Positions 1 through 8,685 of a DNA stretch of 38,035 nucleotides are shown here, in pieces. The notes beneath the pieces are model-generated. The model worked only from the letters and a program-made list of their open reading frames with translations. It made no database searches and was not told the origin of the DNA. Location: assembly GCA_020852865.1 (NCBI GenBank), contig JADYZZ010000029.1:1-38035 (forward strand). Reading direction: 5' to 3'. Every line of letters begins with the position of its first letter. Within the stretch, counting starts at the first letter, position 1. A program made the position numbers and the translations under genes. The DNA comes from Rubrivivax sp. (GTDB lineage: Bacteria > Pseudomonadota > Gammaproteobacteria > Burkholderiales > Burkholderiaceae_C).

Positions 1-275
1 GAACCCTGGTGCGTCACGTTATGTGCGTCGACACCTGTAGCGCCGACGGCGCCACGGGCAGCACGGCGCTGGCGCCAACGACGAGAGCGCTGCGCGTGCG
101 CGATGCGACCGCGCCGGGAGCGCTGGTAGCGCTGTGCAGTCTCACGCCGCGCCTGCTCGCGGACCTGACGCCAGCAAGCTCGGCCGCAATAGCGGTTGCC
201 GCGGTCGCAGCGGCTGCACAGGATGACCTGGACGCGACAACGCGCGCACAGGTAAAGGCGGGCGGGTTGGTCCAT
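1..275 (-). CDS. Cys-rich small conserved protein, 3' end cut by window edge
   Basis: Reading the minus strand from ATG at 275 gives 91 codons that run off the left edge. The frame is closed upstream by a stop at 345-347, so the 5' end is complete; a GTG at 281 is an alternative start. Six cysteines are spaced CxxC (10, 13), CxxC (20, 23) and CxxxC (30, 34), including the motif CSRCDRGNRYC. They are followed by a very basic stretch with QRYQRSRRGR and RSRRW, and the visible part ends in NVTHQG. From memory this matches a widespread proteobacterial small protein of unknown function with a zinc-ribbon-like N-terminus, an Arg-rich middle and an H-Q-G motif, often found near mobile elements. The metal site and any nucleic-acid binding are inferred. 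Two longer overlapping frames on this strand look like shadows. Confidence 0.6.
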   Translation of the reverse strand, partial: MDQPARLYLCARCRVQVILCSRCDRGNRYCGRACWRQVREQARRETAQRYQRSRRGRIAHAQRSRRWRQRRAARGAVGATGVDAHNVTHQG

Positions 276-345
276 GCGCACCCCGGCACAACCGAAGTGC
301 TGGACGGACTCGTCCCAGCGCGCCACACTGCTGCGGCACCGCCTT

Positions 346-837
346 CATCGGCACGGTGTAGGGCACGGTGCGGTGGTCAAGCTTCCCGGCGAGAGAGACC
401 GTTGCCGTGCCCGCCTTCTTCGGCATCGACCGCGTTGTACCGCGGCATGCCTACACCGCCGTCGGACCGCACCGACGGCGTGAGTGCCGGCATCACCGCC
501 GATGTCGAGCCCGCAGCGCCGCCGCCCGCGCCTGCCTGGCCGCCCTGCAGGGCGGCCAGGCAGGCGCACACCCGGATCAACACCCAGCCAGTTCAGCAGC
601 CGCTGATCGCCAGCAGTTGCCTCGCACCAAAACCGCCACCTCACCAGCGAATAGTGTCGGATCCTGCCCTAGGAGCGGACGCACGGGACAACTCGTCGCC
701 GGACTTCAAGACCCTGCGCAAGAAGATGGCTGGCTTGGTGGTTCCGCTTCAGGACAACGTCAGGTCGAACAACGCCTTCATCATGAGGATTGGGCCGTTG
801 GTCATCGTCGAGTTCAGCGGCTACAGCAACGGGCGCG
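346..837. other. gene-poor stretch with palindrome and decayed coding fragment
   Basis: Between the Cys-rich gene and the Fic gene no intact gene is convincing. Several frames are open but have the Ala/Arg/Pro-rich composition of GC-rich shadows. The stretch holds a perfect 40-bp palindrome (528-567) and, near its right end, a plus-strand fragment that looks protein-like (about 657-852), described separately. Confidence 0.6.
528..567. repeat. perfect 40-bp palindrome
   Basis: The left arm 528-547 (GCGCCTGCCTGGCCGCCCTG) is exactly the reverse complement of the right arm 548-567, centred on CTGCAG with no spacer. Symmetry breaks at the next base on each side. No T-run follows on either strand, so it is not a standard intrinsic terminator. 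It could be a cruciform, a fold-back transcript, or the scar or end of a mobile element. It lies in a segment of gene remnants. Confidence 0.9.
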
Positions 838-852
838 CTACCTGGAGGGGTA
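657..852 (+). pseudogene. decayed fragment, possibly EH_Signature (ZorC-like) remnant
   Basis: A plus-strand frame contains a stretch of normal protein composition, including SPDFKTLRKKMAGLVVPLQD and then NNAFIMRIGPLVIVEFSGYS, unlike the Arg/Pro-rich noise around it. After SNG a one-base shift continues as ARYLEG and a stop (851-853). The pattern 'NNAFxMRxG..xVEF...GN' recalls from memory the EH_Signature domain of ZorC-type anti-phage proteins. That family call is tentative, because only about 50-60 residues can be read and no upstream start or body of a gene is present. The fragment abuts the 3' end of the Fic gene and overlaps it on the opposite strand by a few bases. It is probably the tail of a gene lost by deletion. 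Confidence 0.35.
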
Positions 853-1971
853 GTTCAATTCATAGCTGGTGCTGCGGCCGCCGGCGTCCGATTTGCGCAG
901 GACGCCGCGTGCCAGCAGATCCGTGATGTCGCGCAGGGCAGTGTCCGGCGAACACTTTGCGATCGCCGCCCACTTGCTACTGGTGAGCTTGCCCTCGAAG
1001 CCGTCGAGCAGCCGGTTGATCAGTTTCACCTGCCGCTCGTTCAGCGGTGCAGAACCGGGTGCAGCCCAGCGTTGCCAGAACCGCGTCTTGACCAGAACCG
1101 CGTCTAGCGTGTGCTGTGCCTGGTCGACGGCGCGATGCAGCGTGGCGAGGAACCACGCGAGCCACTCGGTGACATCCATCGATTGCTTCTGGGTGCGCTC
1201 CAGGACGTCGTAGTAGGCCTTGCGCTCGCGCTGGATCTGTGCCGACAGGCTGTAGAAGCGCTGTGGGCTGCCATCCGCTCGGGCCAGGAACATATCGCCG
1301 ACGGCACGCGCGATGCGGCCGTTGCCATCATCGAACGGATGCAGGGTGACGAACCACAGGTGCGCGAGTCCGGCCTTGATCAGTGGCGGTTCGGTAGATG
1401 CGCTGTTGGCCCAGGTCAGGAAGCGACTCGTCTCGGATTCCAACGCGTCGGCCGGCGGCGCCTCGAAGTGCACACGTTGACGCCCCAGCGGTCCAGAGAC
1501 CACCTGCATCGGACCGGTGGCATCGTCGCGCCAGCCGCCCACGTTGATTCGGACCAGGCCCGAATAGCCGGTGGGGAACAAGGCGGCGTGCCATCCGAAC
1601 AAGCGGTCCCGGGTGACCGGAGCGCTGCAGTTGGCGGTGGCGTCGAGCACCATTTCGACGACGCCCTCGACGTGGCGGTCGACCGGGGCCAGGGCACCGA
1701 TGTCGACGCCGAGGCGGCGGGCGATGGAGGAGCGCACAGACTCGACGTTGAGCTGTTCGCCCTCGATCTCGCTGGTCTTGACAACGTCTTCGGTCAGAGC
1801 CGACAGGCTGGCCTGATCGCGTAAGGCCATTCCGACATCGGCCAGTCGCCCCATCAACAGACCCTGGGCGCGGCTGACGTCGGCCAACGCATGGGCCAGA
1901 GTAGCCAGGTCGTAGCGCCACGTTGGCCAGTCGTCGGACTGCCAGATGTAGGTGTAATCGCCGCGGAACAT
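838..1971 (-). CDS. Fic family protein (class II AMPylase type)
   Basis: This 377-residue protein has the Fic core motif HPFDDGNGRIAR at residues 211-222, with the catalytic His211 and the phosphate-binding GNGR loop intact. Fic enzymes typically transfer AMP from ATP to a hydroxyl side chain of a target protein. Upstream, TSEIEG at 66-71 fits the (S/T)xxxE(G/N) inhibitory helix, so the enzyme is class II: autoinhibited by its own N-terminal domain. The N-terminus (YIWQSDDWPTWRYD) matches the short domain usual in this subgroup, supporting ATG at 1971. Residues about 305-377 (LNERQVKLINRLL to the end) look like a winged-helix DNA-binding tail, as in stand-alone regulatory Fic proteins. No Shine-Dalgarno is obvious. 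No antitoxin-like partner is adjacent. Its target is unknown. Confidence 0.92.
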   Translation of the reverse strand: MFRGDYTYIWQSDDWPTWRYDLATLAHALADVSRAQGLLMGRLADVGMALRDQASLSALTEDVVKTSEIEGEQLNVESVRSSIARRLGVDIGALAPVDRHVEGVVEMVLDATANCSAPVTRDRLFGWHAALFPTGYSGLVRINVGGWRDDATGPMQVVSGPLGRQRVHFEAPPADALESETSRFLTWANSASTEPPLIKAGLAHLWFVTLHPFDDGNGRIARAVGDMFLARADGSPQRFYSLSAQIQRERKAYYDVLERTQKQSMDVTEWLAWFLATLHRAVDQAQHTLDAVLVKTRFWQRWAAPGSAPLNERQVKLINRLLDGFEGKLTSSKWAAIAKCSPDTALRDITDLLARGVLRKSDAGGRSTSYELNYPSR

Positions 1972-2730
1972 GCGGAGATTATGGGCTACTTTCTCCGCGG
2001 GTTCGAGTTATTCGCCGCGCATCCTGCGGCGATAGGGCGGCCTTTTCGCCGCATGGATGCCTGTGAGGACGCCGGTTCGATTGAGAAACAAGGAATCGAA
2101 CTGGCAGTGATCCTGGCGGCGGCGATCGCAGTGGTGATGGGGTCGAGCTGCTACGATTCACCTCGGAAAAGGGGCTGATCCACACCGTTCCGCAGCGGTC
2201 TGCGCAGCTTGTAAGGCGCTGAGTTTGCTAGGTTTGGCGCGGGTTACAGGCCCACCACCACCATCTGCAAGGGCTCGGATGACCTCCGGGCCCTCTTGTT
2301 GCCCGAGATCTCCGCGTCGCGCGGGGTTCTGGCCCGTTGCGCTCCGCGCACGGGGCCGACAGGACGTTCGTCATCGGCCAAGACAATCCGCCCGCTCGGC
2401 AGCTTCGCGAGCCGACACGGCTCGGTCGGAAGCAGCTTTCGCCAGAGGCCAGCCATGTTGCGCATCGGCAGCGCTGCCTCCGGTTCGGAGATCTCCGGGT
2501 GGGATCGCCGAATCCGGGCACACACCGATGGCACCATGCGCGGTGCCGCCCGTGCCGGGATGATCCGGTCCATGCCTCGGCCCTCGACGCCTGCGGTCCC
2601 CTGGCCGCGCCGGCCTGTCGTCGATGCGGCGAAGGCTGCGGCCCCCCCCCCCACCGCTCGCGGCGCCGTCGTGGGCGCCGGCTTGCGATCGGCGGCATCA
2701 TGCGCCTCTTTGCACCCTGTGGAGGCCGCG
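1972..2730. other. 0.76-kb gap without a convincing gene
   Basis: All six frames were read. Open frames on both strands between about 2225 and 2700 have the biased composition of GC-rich shadows and no recognisable motif. The most protein-like is a minus-strand frame around 2300-2600 (for example ARIRRSHPEISEPEAALPMR), which I cannot assign. A run of 11 C lies at 2642-2652. The SDR reading frame stays open leftwards to about 2296, but the GGAGG at 2721-2725 places its true start at 2731. The promoter for the rightward SDR gene should lie here but I see no clear -35/-10 pair. Confidence 0.5.
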
Positions 2731-3432
2731 ATGTCCGAGCCGCTCATCGACAGACATGTCGTCGTCACCGGCGGTGCCGGTGCGCTGGGCAAGGCGGTCG
2801 TGGCGCGGTTGCTGCAGGCGGGCGCAGTGTGTCATGTGCCGGTCCGTGGTTCGGCCGGCATGCCGGTCGCGGCAGACGGCGATCGGCTGCGCGTCGTCAC
2901 CGGCGTCGAGCTGGGCGACGAGGTGGCGGTCGACCGCTTCTACGACCGCGTGCCCAGGCTCTGGGCATCGGTGCACCTGGCCGGCGGCTTCGCGATGGCG
3001 CCGCTCGGCCAGGCCTCCCAGGCCGACTTCCTGCACCTGCTGCAGATCAATGCGCTCACCACCTGGCTGTGCTGCCGTGCCGCGGTGCGCGCGATGCGCC
3101 GGGGCGGGACGGGCGGGCGCATCGTCAACGTGGCAGCGCGGCCGGGGATCGAACCCCGTCGAGGCGCTGGGATGGTGGCGTACGCCGGCGCCAAGGCCGC
3201 GGTGGCGGCGATCACTCAGGCGCTGGCCGAAGAACTGAAGGACGAGCGCATCCTCGTCAACGCGATCGCTCCCTCGACGCTCGACACCGAGGCCAACCGC
3301 AAGGCGATGCCGGGAGCCGACACGTCGAGGTGGCTCGCGCCCGCGGCTGCGGCCGAGGCGGTGCTGCAGCTCGTCGCGCCGGCCAACGTCGAGATCAGCG
3401 GCGCGGTGCTGCCGCTGTACGCGCGCGCCTGA
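2731..3432 (+). CDS. SDR family oxidoreductase (catalytic Ser replaced)
   Basis: A 233-residue short-chain dehydrogenase/reductase with a classical Rossmann fold. The dinucleotide-binding motif TGGAGALG is at 13-20, the NNAG position reads HLAGG at 82-86, and the catalytic pair YAGAK is at Tyr151/Lys155. The beta-5 strand reads IVNVAARPG (131-139), so the usual catalytic Ser is Ala here. The start is set by GGAGG at 2721-2725, five bases before ATG 2731; the open frame continues further left but without family similarity. The coenzyme (NAD or NADP) and substrate cannot be read. It precedes the ABC importer by about 256 bp and may not be co-transcribed. Because Ser normally polarises the substrate carbonyl, activity may be altered or the protein may act on an unusual substrate. 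Confidence 0.88.
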   Translation: MSEPLIDRHVVVTGGAGALGKAVVARLLQAGAVCHVPVRGSAGMPVAADGDRLRVVTGVELGDEVAVDRFYDRVPRLWASVHLAGGFAMAPLGQASQADFLHLLQINALTTWLCCRAAVRAMRRGGTGGRIVNVAARPGIEPRRGAGMVAYAGAKAAVAAITQALAEELKDERILVNAIAPSTLDTEANRKAMPGADTSRWLAPAAAAEAVLQLVAPANVEISGAVLPLYARA

Positions 3433-3688
3433 CGACGGCGCGGCCCCAGCCGGCCGTGCGCGCGCCGCCGTCGCTGCATCGGCGATGCAGGGCGTGCAGG
3501 ATGGACCCTGAGGATGCCTCCGACGACGCAGCGACCGCGGGATAACCATGACGATCGACTTCGCTTCGCATGACGCCGCGGCCTTGTCGGTGGGAGGGGA
3601 ATTTGATCTACTCCGCGCGACTCGAAGCCGGGCTCGCGCCTGATGGCGGCCGGCTGCCAGACATACCCCCAACCGGAGATCGAAGAGG
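3433..3688. other. intergenic leader before the ABC operon
   Basis: This non-coding stretch lies between the SDR and the binding-protein gene. It contains a short hairpin, CTGCATC-GGC-GATGCAG (3474-3490), without a T-run, which may end SDR transcription weakly. A promoter for the transporter operon is expected here, but no good sigma-70 pair was recognised. Confidence 0.4.
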
Positions 3689-4834
3689 ATGAAGCTCAAG
3701 CTGTATGCCGCCGCCGCGCTGGCACTGCTCGCCGGCGTTGCCGCCGCGCAGGACATCAAGGTCGGCGTGACGCTGTCGGCCACCGGGCCGGCCGCCTCGC
3801 TCGGGATCCCGGAGCGCAACACCTTCGCGTTGCTGCCGCGGACGATCGCCGGCCACAAGGTCGACTACATCGTCCTCGACGACGGCTCCGACACCACCAC
3901 CGCGGTGAAGAACACGCGCAAGCTGATCACCGAGGACAAGGTCGACGTCGTCGTCGGCTCGACGGTGACGCCCAATTCGCTGGCGATGATCGACGTCGCC
4001 GCCGAGACCGAGACACCGATGATCTCGATGGCCGCCTCCTCGCGCATCGTCGAGCCGATGGACGCCAAGCGGCGCTGGGTGTTCAAGACGCCGCAGAACG
4101 ACCAGCAGATGGCCACCGTGATCGTCTCCGACATGCTGCGTCGCGGCATCAAGTCGGTGGGCTTCATCGGCTTCACCGACGCCTACGGCGAGGGCTGGTG
4201 GACGACGTTCTCGCTGATCGCCGAAGGCCGCGGCCTGCGGATCGTCGGCAACGAGCGCTACCAGCGCACCGACACCTCGGTCACCGGACAGATCCTGAAG
4301 ATCATGGCGGCCAAGCCCGACGCCGTGCTGATCGCCGGCAGCGGCACGCCGGCGGCGCTGCCGCAGAAGACGCTCAAGGAGCGCGGCTACACGGGCACGA
4401 TCTACCAGACGCACGGCGTGGCCAACAACGACTTCCTGCGCGTGTGCGGCAAGGACTGCGAGGGTACGCTGCTGCCCGCCGGCCCGGTGCTGGTGGCCGA
4501 CCAACTGCCGGCCGACAACCCGGTGCGCAAGTCGGCGCTGGCCTATGTCGCGGCCTACGAGAAGGAACACGGCAAGGGCAGCGTCTCGACCTTCGGCGGC
4601 CACGCCTGGGACGCCGGCGTGCTGCTGCAGCACGCGCTGCCGACGGCGGCGAAGAAGGCCAAGCCCGGCACCAAGGAGTTCCGTGCCGCGCTGCGCGACG
4701 CGCTCGAAGGCGTGAAGGAAGCCGCCGGCGCGCACGGCATCTTCAACATGAGCCCGACCGACCACCTCGGCCTGGACCAGCGCGCGGCCGTCATGGTCGA
4801 GATCAAGAACGGAGCGTGGCGCCTGATCAAGTGA
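3689..4834 (+). CDS. ABC transporter substrate-binding protein (LivK/HAAT type)
   Basis: A 381-residue periplasmic binding protein of the Leu/Ile/Val type (type I fold). The N-terminus is a Sec signal peptide (MKLKLYAAAALALLAGVAAA, likely cut after residue 20). The mature protein starts QDIKVGVTLSATGPAASLG, the usual first strand and ligand loop of HAAT receptors. Further family features are GFIGFTDAYGEG near 155 and NERYQRTDTSVTG near 190. ATG 3689 is preceded by GGAGA at 3675-3679. It heads the operon with LivH, LivM-G and LivF. It is strongly similar along its whole length to the minus-strand protein at 28774-29916. Members of this group often bind aromatic or other carboxylates rather than branched-chain amino acids; the ligand is not determined by sequence. 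Confidence 0.92.
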   Translation: MKLKLYAAAALALLAGVAAAQDIKVGVTLSATGPAASLGIPERNTFALLPRTIAGHKVDYIVLDDGSDTTTAVKNTRKLITEDKVDVVVGSTVTPNSLAMIDVAAETETPMISMAASSRIVEPMDAKRRWVFKTPQNDQQMATVIVSDMLRRGIKSVGFIGFTDAYGEGWWTTFSLIAEGRGLRIVGNERYQRTDTSVTGQILKIMAAKPDAVLIAGSGTPAALPQKTLKERGYTGTIYQTHGVANNDFLRVCGKDCEGTLLPAGPVLVADQLPADNPVRKSALAYVAAYEKEHGKGSVSTFGGHAWDAGVLLQHALPTAAKKAKPGTKEFRAALRDALEGVKEAAGAHGIFNMSPTDHLGLDQRAAVMVEIKNGAWRLIK

Positions 4835-4859
4835 TGCCGTGAGCGGTGCGCCCTGATTC

Positions 4860-4889
4860 GCGGTCCGTGGCCGGCGCGCCGCGGACCGC
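4860..4889 (+). other. stem-loop between binding-protein and permease genes
   Basis: GCGGTCCG (4860-4867) pairs with CGGACCGC (4882-4889) across a 14-base GC-rich loop. No U-run follows. Hairpins in this position of importer operons often stabilise the 5' mRNA or attenuate transcription so that more binding protein than permease is made; that role is inferred here. Confidence 0.4.
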
Positions 4890-4925
4890 GCGCGACGGGC
4901 CACGCAAGATGGATCGCGGATCGGC

Positions 4926-5963
4926 ATGAATTTCGAGATCGCCCTGCTGCTCGGGCAGGACGGCATCAGCAACGGCGCGATCTACGCGCTGCTGGCGCTG
5001 GCCCTGGTGCTGGCCTTCGCCGTCACACGCGTCATCCTCATCCCGCAGGGCGAGTTCGTCTCGTACGGCGCGCTCACGCTGGCGGCGCTGCAGGCGGGCC
5101 GATTGCCGGGTACGGTGTGGCTGCTGCTGATCGGAGGCGTGCTGGTGGCTCTGGTCGACGGTGCCGCCGCGCTGCGCGCCCGGCGCTGGCGCGGCGTGCC
5201 GGCGCTGCTGTGCTGGAACATCGCCTATCCGCTCGCGCTCCTGGTGCTGCTGCGCTGGGTGCCGCTGCAGACGGCGCCGATGCTGCTTCAGATCGCGCTC
5301 GCGCTGGCGGTGGTGGTGCCGCTCGGGCCGATGCTGTACCGGCTGGCGTTCCAGCCGCTGGCCGAGGCTTCGGTCCTGGTGCTGCTCATCCTGGCGGTGG
5401 CGGTGCACGTGGTGATGGTCGGGCTCGGGCTGCTGCTGTTCGGCGCCGAGGGCTCGCGCACGCCCGCGTTCTCGGACGGCCGGCTCGAGTTCGCCGGCAT
5501 GTCGATCCCGGCGCAGACGCTGTGGGTGGTGGGCTGCTCGCTGGCGCTCATCGTGATCCTCTATCTGCTGTTCGAGCGCACGCTGTACGGCAAGGCGCTG
5601 CGCGCCACGGCGATCAACCGCGCCGGCGCCCGGCTGATGGGCATCCCGACGGCGCTCGCCGGCAAGCTGTCGTTCTTCCTGTGCGCGGCGATCGGCGCCT
5701 TCTCGGGCGTGCTCATCGCGCCCATCACCACCGTCTACTACGACACCGGCTTCCTGATCGGGCTCAAGGGTTTCGTCGGCGCCATCATCGGCGGGCTGGC
5801 GAGCTACCCGATCGCCGCCGTCGGCGCGCTGCTGGTGGGGCTGCTCGAGTCGTACTCGTCGTTCTGGGCCAGCGCCTACAAGGAGGTGATCGTCTTCACG
5901 CTCATCATCCCGGTGCTGCTGTGGCGCTCGCTGGCCACGCACGGCGTCGAGGAGGAAGAGTGA
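4926..5963 (+). CDS. livH: branched-chain-type ABC transporter permease LivH
   Basis: A 345-residue polytopic inner-membrane permease of the HAAT importer family. The N-terminus ([19 protein letters not shown]) and the following [12 protein letters not shown] are typical LivH. The C-terminal half carries the EAA-like coupling loop region ([20 protein letters not shown]) and the helix [15 protein letters not shown]. It is longer than the usual ~290 residues because of extra hydrophobic segments around 80-150, as in aromatic-acid-type members. The stop TGA (5961-5963) overlaps the GTG start of the next gene (GTGA), so translation is probably coupled. The start ATG at 4926 has only a weak purine tract before it. 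Confidence 0.93.
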   Translation: MNFEIALLLGQDGISNGAIYALLALALVLAFAVTRVILIPQGEFVSYGALTLAALQAGRLPGTVWLLLIGGVLVALVDGAAALRARRWRGVPALLCWNIAYPLALLVLLRWVPLQTAPMLLQIALALAVVVPLGPMLYRLAFQPLAEASVLVLLILAVAVHVVMVGLGLLLFGAEGSRTPAFSDGRLEFAGMSIPAQTLWVVGCSLALIVILYLLFERTLYGKALRATAINRAGARLMGIPTALAGKLSFFLCAAIGAFSGVLIAPITTVYYDTGFLIGLKGFVGAIIGGLASYPIAAVGALLVGLLESYSSFWASAYKEVIVFTLIIPVLLWRSLATHGVEEEE

Positions 5964-7762
5964 GCGCGCGGCACTGGCTGGCGCTGTTCGTCGCGCTCGT
6001 GCTGCTGGCGCCGCTCGCGCTGCCCGAGTTCACGGTGACGCTGCTCAACTACATCGGACTGTATGCGCTGGTGGCGCTCGGGCTCGTGCTGCTCACCGGC
6101 ATCGGCGGGCTGACCTCGTTCGGCCAGGCCGCCTTCGTCGGCCTGGGTGCCTACACGAGCGCGGTGCTCACGACCTCGACCACGCTGCCGCCCTGGCTGG
6201 CCTGGCTCGGCACGTCGACCTGGCTCACGCTCGGCGCCGGTCTGGTGCTCACCTTTGTCTTCGCGCTGGCCATCGGCCTGCTCACGCTGCGCCTGTCGGG
6301 GCATTACCTGCCGCTGGGCACGATCGCCTGGGGCATCAGCCTGTACTTCGTGTTCGGCAACCTCGAGCTGCTCGGCGGCTTCACCGGCATGACCGGCCTG
6401 CCGCCGATTGCCGTCTTCGGCCACGCGCTGACGGGCGGGCGCGAGATCTTCTACCTGATCTGGCTGTTCCTGCTCGTGGGCGTGGTGGCGACGAGCAACC
6501 TGCTCGACTCGCGCGAAGGGCGCGCGATCCGCGCGCTCCGGGGCGGGCGCGTGATGGCCGAATCGATGGGCGTCGACACCGCGCGCTCGCGCCTGGTGAT
6601 CTTCGTGCTGGCCGCGCTGCTGGCGTCGGTGTCGGGCTGGCTGTACGCGCACATGCAGCGCTTCCTGAACCCGACGCCGTTCTCGATCAACGTCGGCATC
6701 GAATACTTGTTCATGGCGGTGGTGGGCGGGGCCGGCCATGTCTGGGGCGCGCTGCTCGGCGCGGCCGTCATCACGGTGTCCAAGCAGTGGCTGCAGGACG
6801 TCCTGCCGCGGCTCGTCGGCCAGGCCGGCAACTTCGAGGTGATCGTGTTCGGCATCGCGATGATCGTCGTGCTGCAGCGCGCGCGCGAGGGGCTGTGGCC
6901 GGCGCTCGCGCGCTGGGTGCCGACCCGAGCCGCGCCGCGCCGCGTCGACACCGGCGCGGCGGCCCTGGAGCGGCGGGCGCGCCCGGCGCCCGGCCAGGCG
7001 CTGCTCGACATCGAGCACGTGACGATGCGCTTCGGCGGCCTGGTCGCCGTGCACGACATGGCGCTCGGCGTCGCCGCCGGCGAGATCGTCGCCTTGATCG
7101 GTCCGAACGGTGCCGGCAAGAGCACCACCTTCAACATCATCTCCGGCGTGCTCGCGCCGACCGAAGGCGAAATCCGCTTCCTCGGGCAGGCGTTGCGCGG
7201 CAAGTCCGCGCGCCAGATCGCGGCGCTCGGCATCAGCCGCACCTTCCAGCACGTCAAGCTGCTGCCGCAGATGAGCGTGCTCGACAACGTCGCCATCGGC
7301 GCGCACGCGCGTGCCAACCCGGGGCTGCTGCGCGGCGTGCTGGCCGGCGCCTGGCACCTCGAGCGGCGCCTGGAGCAGCGCCTGCTGGCCGAGGCCGCGC
7401 GCCACATCGAGCGCGTCGGGCTGGGCCCGCACCGGTTCGAGCCGGCCGGTGCGCTGCCGCTGGGCAAGCAGCGGCTGCTCGAGGTGGCGCGCGCGCTCGC
7501 GGCCGACCCCTGCCTGCTGCTGCTCGACGAGCCGGCCGCGGGCCTGCGCTACCTCGAAAAGCGCGCGCTGGCCGAACTCCTGCTCGAGCTCAAGGCCGAG
7601 GGCATCTCGATCCTGCTCGTCGAGCACGACATGGATTTCGTGATGGGGCTGGTGGATCGCGTCTACGTGATGGACTTCGGCCAGAAGATCTGCGAGGGCG
7701 CGCCCGAGGAGGTGCAGCGCGATGCGCGCGTGGTCGAGGCCTATCTCGGGGGCGTCGAGTGA
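5960..7762 (+). CDS. LivM permease-LivG ATPase fusion protein
   Basis: One 600-residue chain joins a LivM-type permease (about 1-330, hydrophobic, with [20 protein letters not shown] near 50 and [12 protein letters not shown]) to a LivG-type ATPase (about 350-600). In the ATPase, Walker [10 protein letters not shown] is at 381-389 and Walker B LLLLDEP has Asp523/Glu524. The ABC signature is altered to [15 protein letters not shown] from the usual LSxGx[10 protein letters not shown] carries the switch His. The linker (about 320-350) is Ala/Arg-rich. The GTG at 5960 overlaps the livH stop; the frame is open further left only as a shadow of livH. Such permease/ATPase fusions occur in this family. 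With LivF the importer would have two different ATPase halves, one tethered to the membrane part. Confidence 0.9.
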   Translation: MSARHWLALFVALVLLAPLALPEFTVTLLNYIGLYALVALGLVLLTGIGGLTSFGQAAFVGLGAYTSAVLTTSTTLPPWLAWLGTSTWLTLGAGLVLTFVFALAIGLLTLRLSGHYLPLGTIAWGISLYFVFGNLELLGGFTGMTGLPPIAVFGHALTGGREIFYLIWLFLLVGVVATSNLLDSREGRAIRALRGGRVMAESMGVDTARSRLVIFVLAALLASVSGWLYAHMQRFLNPTPFSINVGIEYLFMAVVGGAGHVWGALLGAAVITVSKQWLQDVLPRLVGQAGNFEVIVFGIAMIVVLQRAREGLWPALARWVPTRAAPRRVDTGAAALERRARPAPGQALLDIEHVTMRFGGLVAVHDMALGVAAGEIVALIGPNGAGKSTTFNIISGVLAPTEGEIRFLGQALRGKSARQIAALGISRTFQHVKLLPQMSVLDNVAIGAHARANPGLLRGVLAGAWHLERRLEQRLLAEAARHIERVGLGPHRFEPAGALPLGKQRLLEVARALAADPCLLLLDEPAAGLRYLEKRALAELLLELKAEGISILLVEHDMDFVMGLVDRVYVMDFGQKICEGAPEEVQRDARVVEAYLGGVE

Positions 7763-8514
7763 GCGGGTATGTCCTCGACGTGCGCGCGCTCAGCGCCGCC
7801 TACGGCAAGGTCGAGGCGCTGCACGGCGCCAGCCTGAAGGTCGCCAGCGGGCAGATCGTCACCGTGATCGGCCCCAACGGGGCGGGCAAGACAACCCTGC
7901 TCGCGGCCATCATGGGCGCGCTGCCCCTCGGCGGCTCGATGCGCGGCCGCATCCTGTTCGACGGCGTCGAGCGCGCCGGCCAGGAGATCGAGCAGATGGT
8001 CGCCGCCGGCATGACGCTGGTGCCCGAGACGCGCGAACTCTTCGGCGAGATGACGGTGGCCGACAACCTGCTGCTCGGCGCCTTCCAGCGCTTTCGCCGC
8101 GGCGAGCGCGACCAGGCGGCAACGATGGACGAGGTCTTCGCGCTCTTTCCGCGCCTGCACGAGCGCCGCGCGCAACGCGCCGGCACGCTCTCGGGCGGCG
8201 AGCGGCAGATGCTCGCGATCGGCCGCGCGCTGATGGCGCGGCCGCGGCTGCTGATGCTCGACGAGCCTTCGCTCGGACTGGCGCCGCGCATCGTGCGCGA
8301 GATCTTCCGCATCATCGAGACGCTCAAGCAGGGCGGCGCCTCGATCCTGCTGGTCGAGCAGAACGCGCGCGCGGCGCTGCAGGTGGCCGACTACGCCTAC
8401 GTGCTCGAGACCGGCGAGATCGCGCTCGAGGGCCCGGCGGCGCAACTGGCGAGCGACGCGCGCGTGATCGAGAGCTACCTCGGCCTGGGCGGCCGGCGCG
8501 CGCAGGGAGCCTGA
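7759..8514 (+). CDS. livF: branched-chain-type ABC transporter ATP-binding protein LivF
   Basis: A 251-residue ABC ATPase of the LivF type. Walker A GPNGAGKT is at 38-45, the Q-loop region carries [14 protein letters not shown], the signature LSGGERQML starts at 144, Walker [14 protein letters not shown] has Asp168/Glu169, and the switch is in [11 protein letters not shown], with Gln-Asn after Glu as typical for LivF. GTG 7759 overlaps the stop of the LivM-G gene in a GTGA, the same arrangement as at the livH/livM junction, which argues for translational coupling. It completes the importer; together with the LivG half it would form the ATPase pair. Confidence 0.93.
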   Translation: MSGYVLDVRALSAAYGKVEALHGASLKVASGQIVTVIGPNGAGKTTLLAAIMGALPLGGSMRGRILFDGVERAGQEIEQMVAAGMTLVPETRELFGEMTVADNLLLGAFQRFRRGERDQAATMDEVFALFPRLHERRAQRAGTLSGGERQMLAIGRALMARPRLLMLDEPSLGLAPRIVREIFRIIETLKQGGASILLVEQNARAALQVADYAYVLETGEIALEGPAAQLASDARVIESYLGLGGRRAQGA

Positions 8515-8685
8515 CCGCGTGCCGCGGCGGCAGATCGCAGCACCCGGTGCGCCCCATGCGTGCACGCGCTTGCGCCGTCAACCCGGCGCGCGCGGCAGCC
8601 GCAAACCGCGTCGTACACTCGCCGCGTCCGTCGTCATGGCGAAGGCCGGCGGCCCGGCCGCAATCCAACGAGCAGGAGCAAGAGG
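8515..8685. other. intergenic region between ABC and TRAP operons
   Basis: A non-coding spacer of 171 bases. GTACACT at 8613-8619 resembles a -10 element often seen in Burkholderiales, but no good -35 is placed 17 bases upstream, so a separate promoter for the TRAP genes is possible and unproven. AGGAG at 8674-8678 is the ribosome binding site of the next gene. Confidence 0.35.

Noticed and set aside
2228..2792. Minus-strand open frames across 2228-2792 as a real gene
   Set aside because: They run over the well-supported SDR start region, have biased composition and no motif; kept only as an unassigned gap.
5876..7627. Long minus-strand open frame opposite the LivM-LivG fusion
   Set aside because: Highly charged Gln/Arg/His-rich shadow of a clear ABC gene; no domain recognisable.
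8613..8619. GTACACT as a TRAP operon promoter
   Set aside because: No acceptable -35 at proper spacing; mentioned only as a possibility.
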